Below are positions 6,259-7,529 of a stretch of 7,529 nucleotides of DNA, one piece after another (positions within the stretch are counted from its first letter, which is position 1; every line of letters begins with the position of its first letter). The position numbers and the translations under genes are program-made. This DNA comes from an uncultured Anaerolineales bacterium (GTDB taxonomy: Bacteria > Chloroflexota > Anaerolineae > Anaerolineales > Villigracilaceae): the NCBI GenBank assembly GCA_938008865.1, contig CALLJA010000197.1:1-7529 (forward strand), written 5' to 3'. Below the pieces are notes generated by a model. It had not been told where the DNA came from, ran no database searches, and saw nothing but the letters and a program-made list of their open reading frames with translations.

Positions 6259-7529
6259 ATGGCCAAAATAACCCGTGAAGACGCATTGGAATATCACCGA
6301 CTGAAGGGAAAACCCGGCAAGGTGGCGATCGTGCCCACCAAACCGATGGACACCCAGCGCGACCTGAGCCTGGCGTATTCGCCCGGCGTGGCCGAACCCG
6401 TACTGGAGATCGAAAAGGACGCCGAACTGGCCTACGAGTACACCTCGAAGGGCAACCTGGTGGCGGTCGTTTCGAACGGCACGGCCATTCTGGGCCTGGG
6501 TGACCGCGGCGCCCTGGCGGGCAAGCCCGTCATGGAGGGCAAGGGCGTGCTCTTCAAAAAGTTTGCCGACGTGGACGTGTTCGACATCGAGGTCAATTCT
6601 CACGACCCCGACGAGATCATCAAGGTGGTGGCTGCGATTTCGCCGACCTTCGGCGGCATCAACCTGGAGGACATCAAGGCCCCCGAATGCTTCTACATCG
6701 AGGAAGAACTCAAGAAGATGCTCGACATCCCCGTCTTCCACGATGACCAACACGGCACCGCCATCATCTCCTCGGCGGGTCTGGCCAATGCGCTGGAGAT
6801 CGTCGGCAAGAAACACGAGGACATCCGCCTGGTTATTTCGGGCGCGGGCGCCTCGGCCATCTCCTGCGCGGAACTGGCCATCAGTTGGGGCGTGAAGCGC
6901 GAGAACATCATGCTGGTGGATACCAAGGGCGTGGTCTACAAAGGCCGCCCGGTGGGCATGAACAAGTACAAGGACCGCCTGGCGGTTGACGACAAGGGAC
7001 ATCGCACCCTGGCCGATGCCGTGCGCGATTCCGACGTGTTCTACGGCCTGTCGGTGGCGAACGTGCTGACGCCCGAAATGGTCAAATCGATGGCCAAGGA
7101 CCCGATCATCTTCGCCATGGCCAACCCCGACCCCGAGATCAAGCCCGAACTGGCAAAGGAAGCCCGCAAGGACGTCATCATCGCTACGGGTCGCTCGGAC
7201 TATGCCAACCAGGTCAACAACGTGCTTGGCTTCCCGTTCATTTTCCGCGGCGCGTTGGATGTGCGCGCCAGACAGATTAACGAGGAGATGAAATTCGCGG
7301 CTTCGAAGGCGCTGGCTGCCCTTGCCAAGGAGGACGTGCCTGATTCGGTCATCCGCGCCTATGGCGGCGGAAGCATCAAGTTCGGACGCGAGTACATCAT
7401 CCCCAAGCCGCTGGACCCGCGCGTGCTGTTGTGGGAAGCGCCCGCCGTGGCCGAGATGGCCATGAAGACGGGCATGGCCCGTAAGATCATCGATATCGAC
7501 GAGTACCGCGAGCAGTTGGCCTACCGCCA
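6259..7529 (+). CDS. Malic enzyme (MaeB-like malate dehydrogenase, decarboxylating), C-terminus cut by window edge
   Basis: Cytoplasmic enzyme that converts malate to pyruvate and CO2 while reducing NAD or NADP. 423 complete codons are visible. The N-terminal malic domain shows AYSPGVAEP with Y40, and MEGKGVLFKKFAD with K95; these match the catalytic Tyr and Lys of the family. INLEDIKAPECF (E137, D138) and FHDDQHGTA (D163) carry the metal ligands. The NAD(P)-binding domain begins with the glycine loop GAGASA at 195-200, followed by LVDTKG at the end of the second strand and later MANPDPEI and ATGRSDYANQVNNV. Sequence style is that of bacterial MaeB rather than the longer eukaryote-like SfcA/MaeA. 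The visible part ends near IDIDEYREQLAYRP, about where the short forms stop and the long MaeB forms continue into a phosphotransacetylase-like domain. Cofactor choice and the presence of that domain cannot be decided here. Confidence 0.93.
   Translation, partial: MAKITREDALEYHRLKGKPGKVAIVPTKPMDTQRDLSLAYSPGVAEPVLEIEKDAELAYEYTSKGNLVAVVSNGTAILGLGDRGALAGKPVMEGKGVLFKKFADVDVFDIEVNSHDPDEIIKVVAAISPTFGGINLEDIKAPECFYIEEELKKMLDIPVFHDDQHGTAIISSAGLANALEIVGKKHEDIRLVISGAGASAISCAELAISWGVKRENIMLVDTKGVVYKGRPVGMNKYKDRLAVDDKGHRTLADAVRDSDVFYGLSVANVLTPEMVKSMAKDPIIFAMANPDPEIKPELAKEARKDVIIATGRSDYANQVNNVLGFPFIFRGALDVRARQINEEMKFAASKALAALAKEDVPDSVIRAYGGGSIKFGREYIIPKPLDPRVLLWEAPAVAEMAMKTGMARKIIDIDEYREQLAYR

Noticed and set aside
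6199..7002. Minus-strand open frame of 267 codons opposite the malic enzyme gene
   Set aside because: Shadow of a conserved gene; it runs into the malic enzyme promoter region and shows no known motif.

Overview
The window looks like chromosomal DNA of a GC-rich bacterium. Protein style and gene content (an RNase Y, a RecX, a GT-C transferase with a DGDEG motif, a MaeB-like malic enzyme) would fit Chloroflexota, perhaps Anaerolineae. That placement is a guess from impressions, not from a search. All main genes are intact apart from the two cut by the window edges, and nothing looks like a phage, insertion sequence or CRISPR array.

Layout. Positions 1-2158 on the minus strand hold a two-gene unit transcribed leftward: recX, then rny (RNase Y). 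They overlap by four bases (ATGA). The last few codons of rny lie beyond the left edge. Positions 2159-2679 are a divergent intergenic region of about 520 bases. It contains a good sigma-70-type promoter facing right, a consensus -10 box facing left, an operator-like palindrome flanked by two GTTAAC sites 21 bp apart, and a possible hairpin just upstream of recX.

Positions 2680-6134 on the plus strand hold a tight three-gene operon: a multi-membrane-spanning GT39/ArnT-like glycosyltransferase, a class I SAM-dependent methyltransferase (3-base gap), and a GT2 glycosyltransferase of the polyprenyl-phosphate mannose/glucose synthase type (4-base overlap). The simplest reading is that the GT2 enzyme loads a sugar onto a lipid carrier at the cytoplasmic face, and the GT-C enzyme transfers it to an acceptor outside the membrane. 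The methyltransferase would modify the sugar, lipid or acceptor. Sugar and acceptor cannot be read from the sequence.

Positions 6135-6258 are a short AT-richer spacer with possible promoter elements. From 6259 to the right edge runs a malic enzyme with a textbook Shine-Dalgarno sequence. It is cut by the window just where MaeB-type enzymes continue into a phosphotransacetylase-like domain, so its full architecture is unknown.

No clearly novel system is evident. The most worthwhile leads are the glycosyltransferase-methyltransferase-glycosyltransferase cassette and the palindrome in the divergent promoter region.
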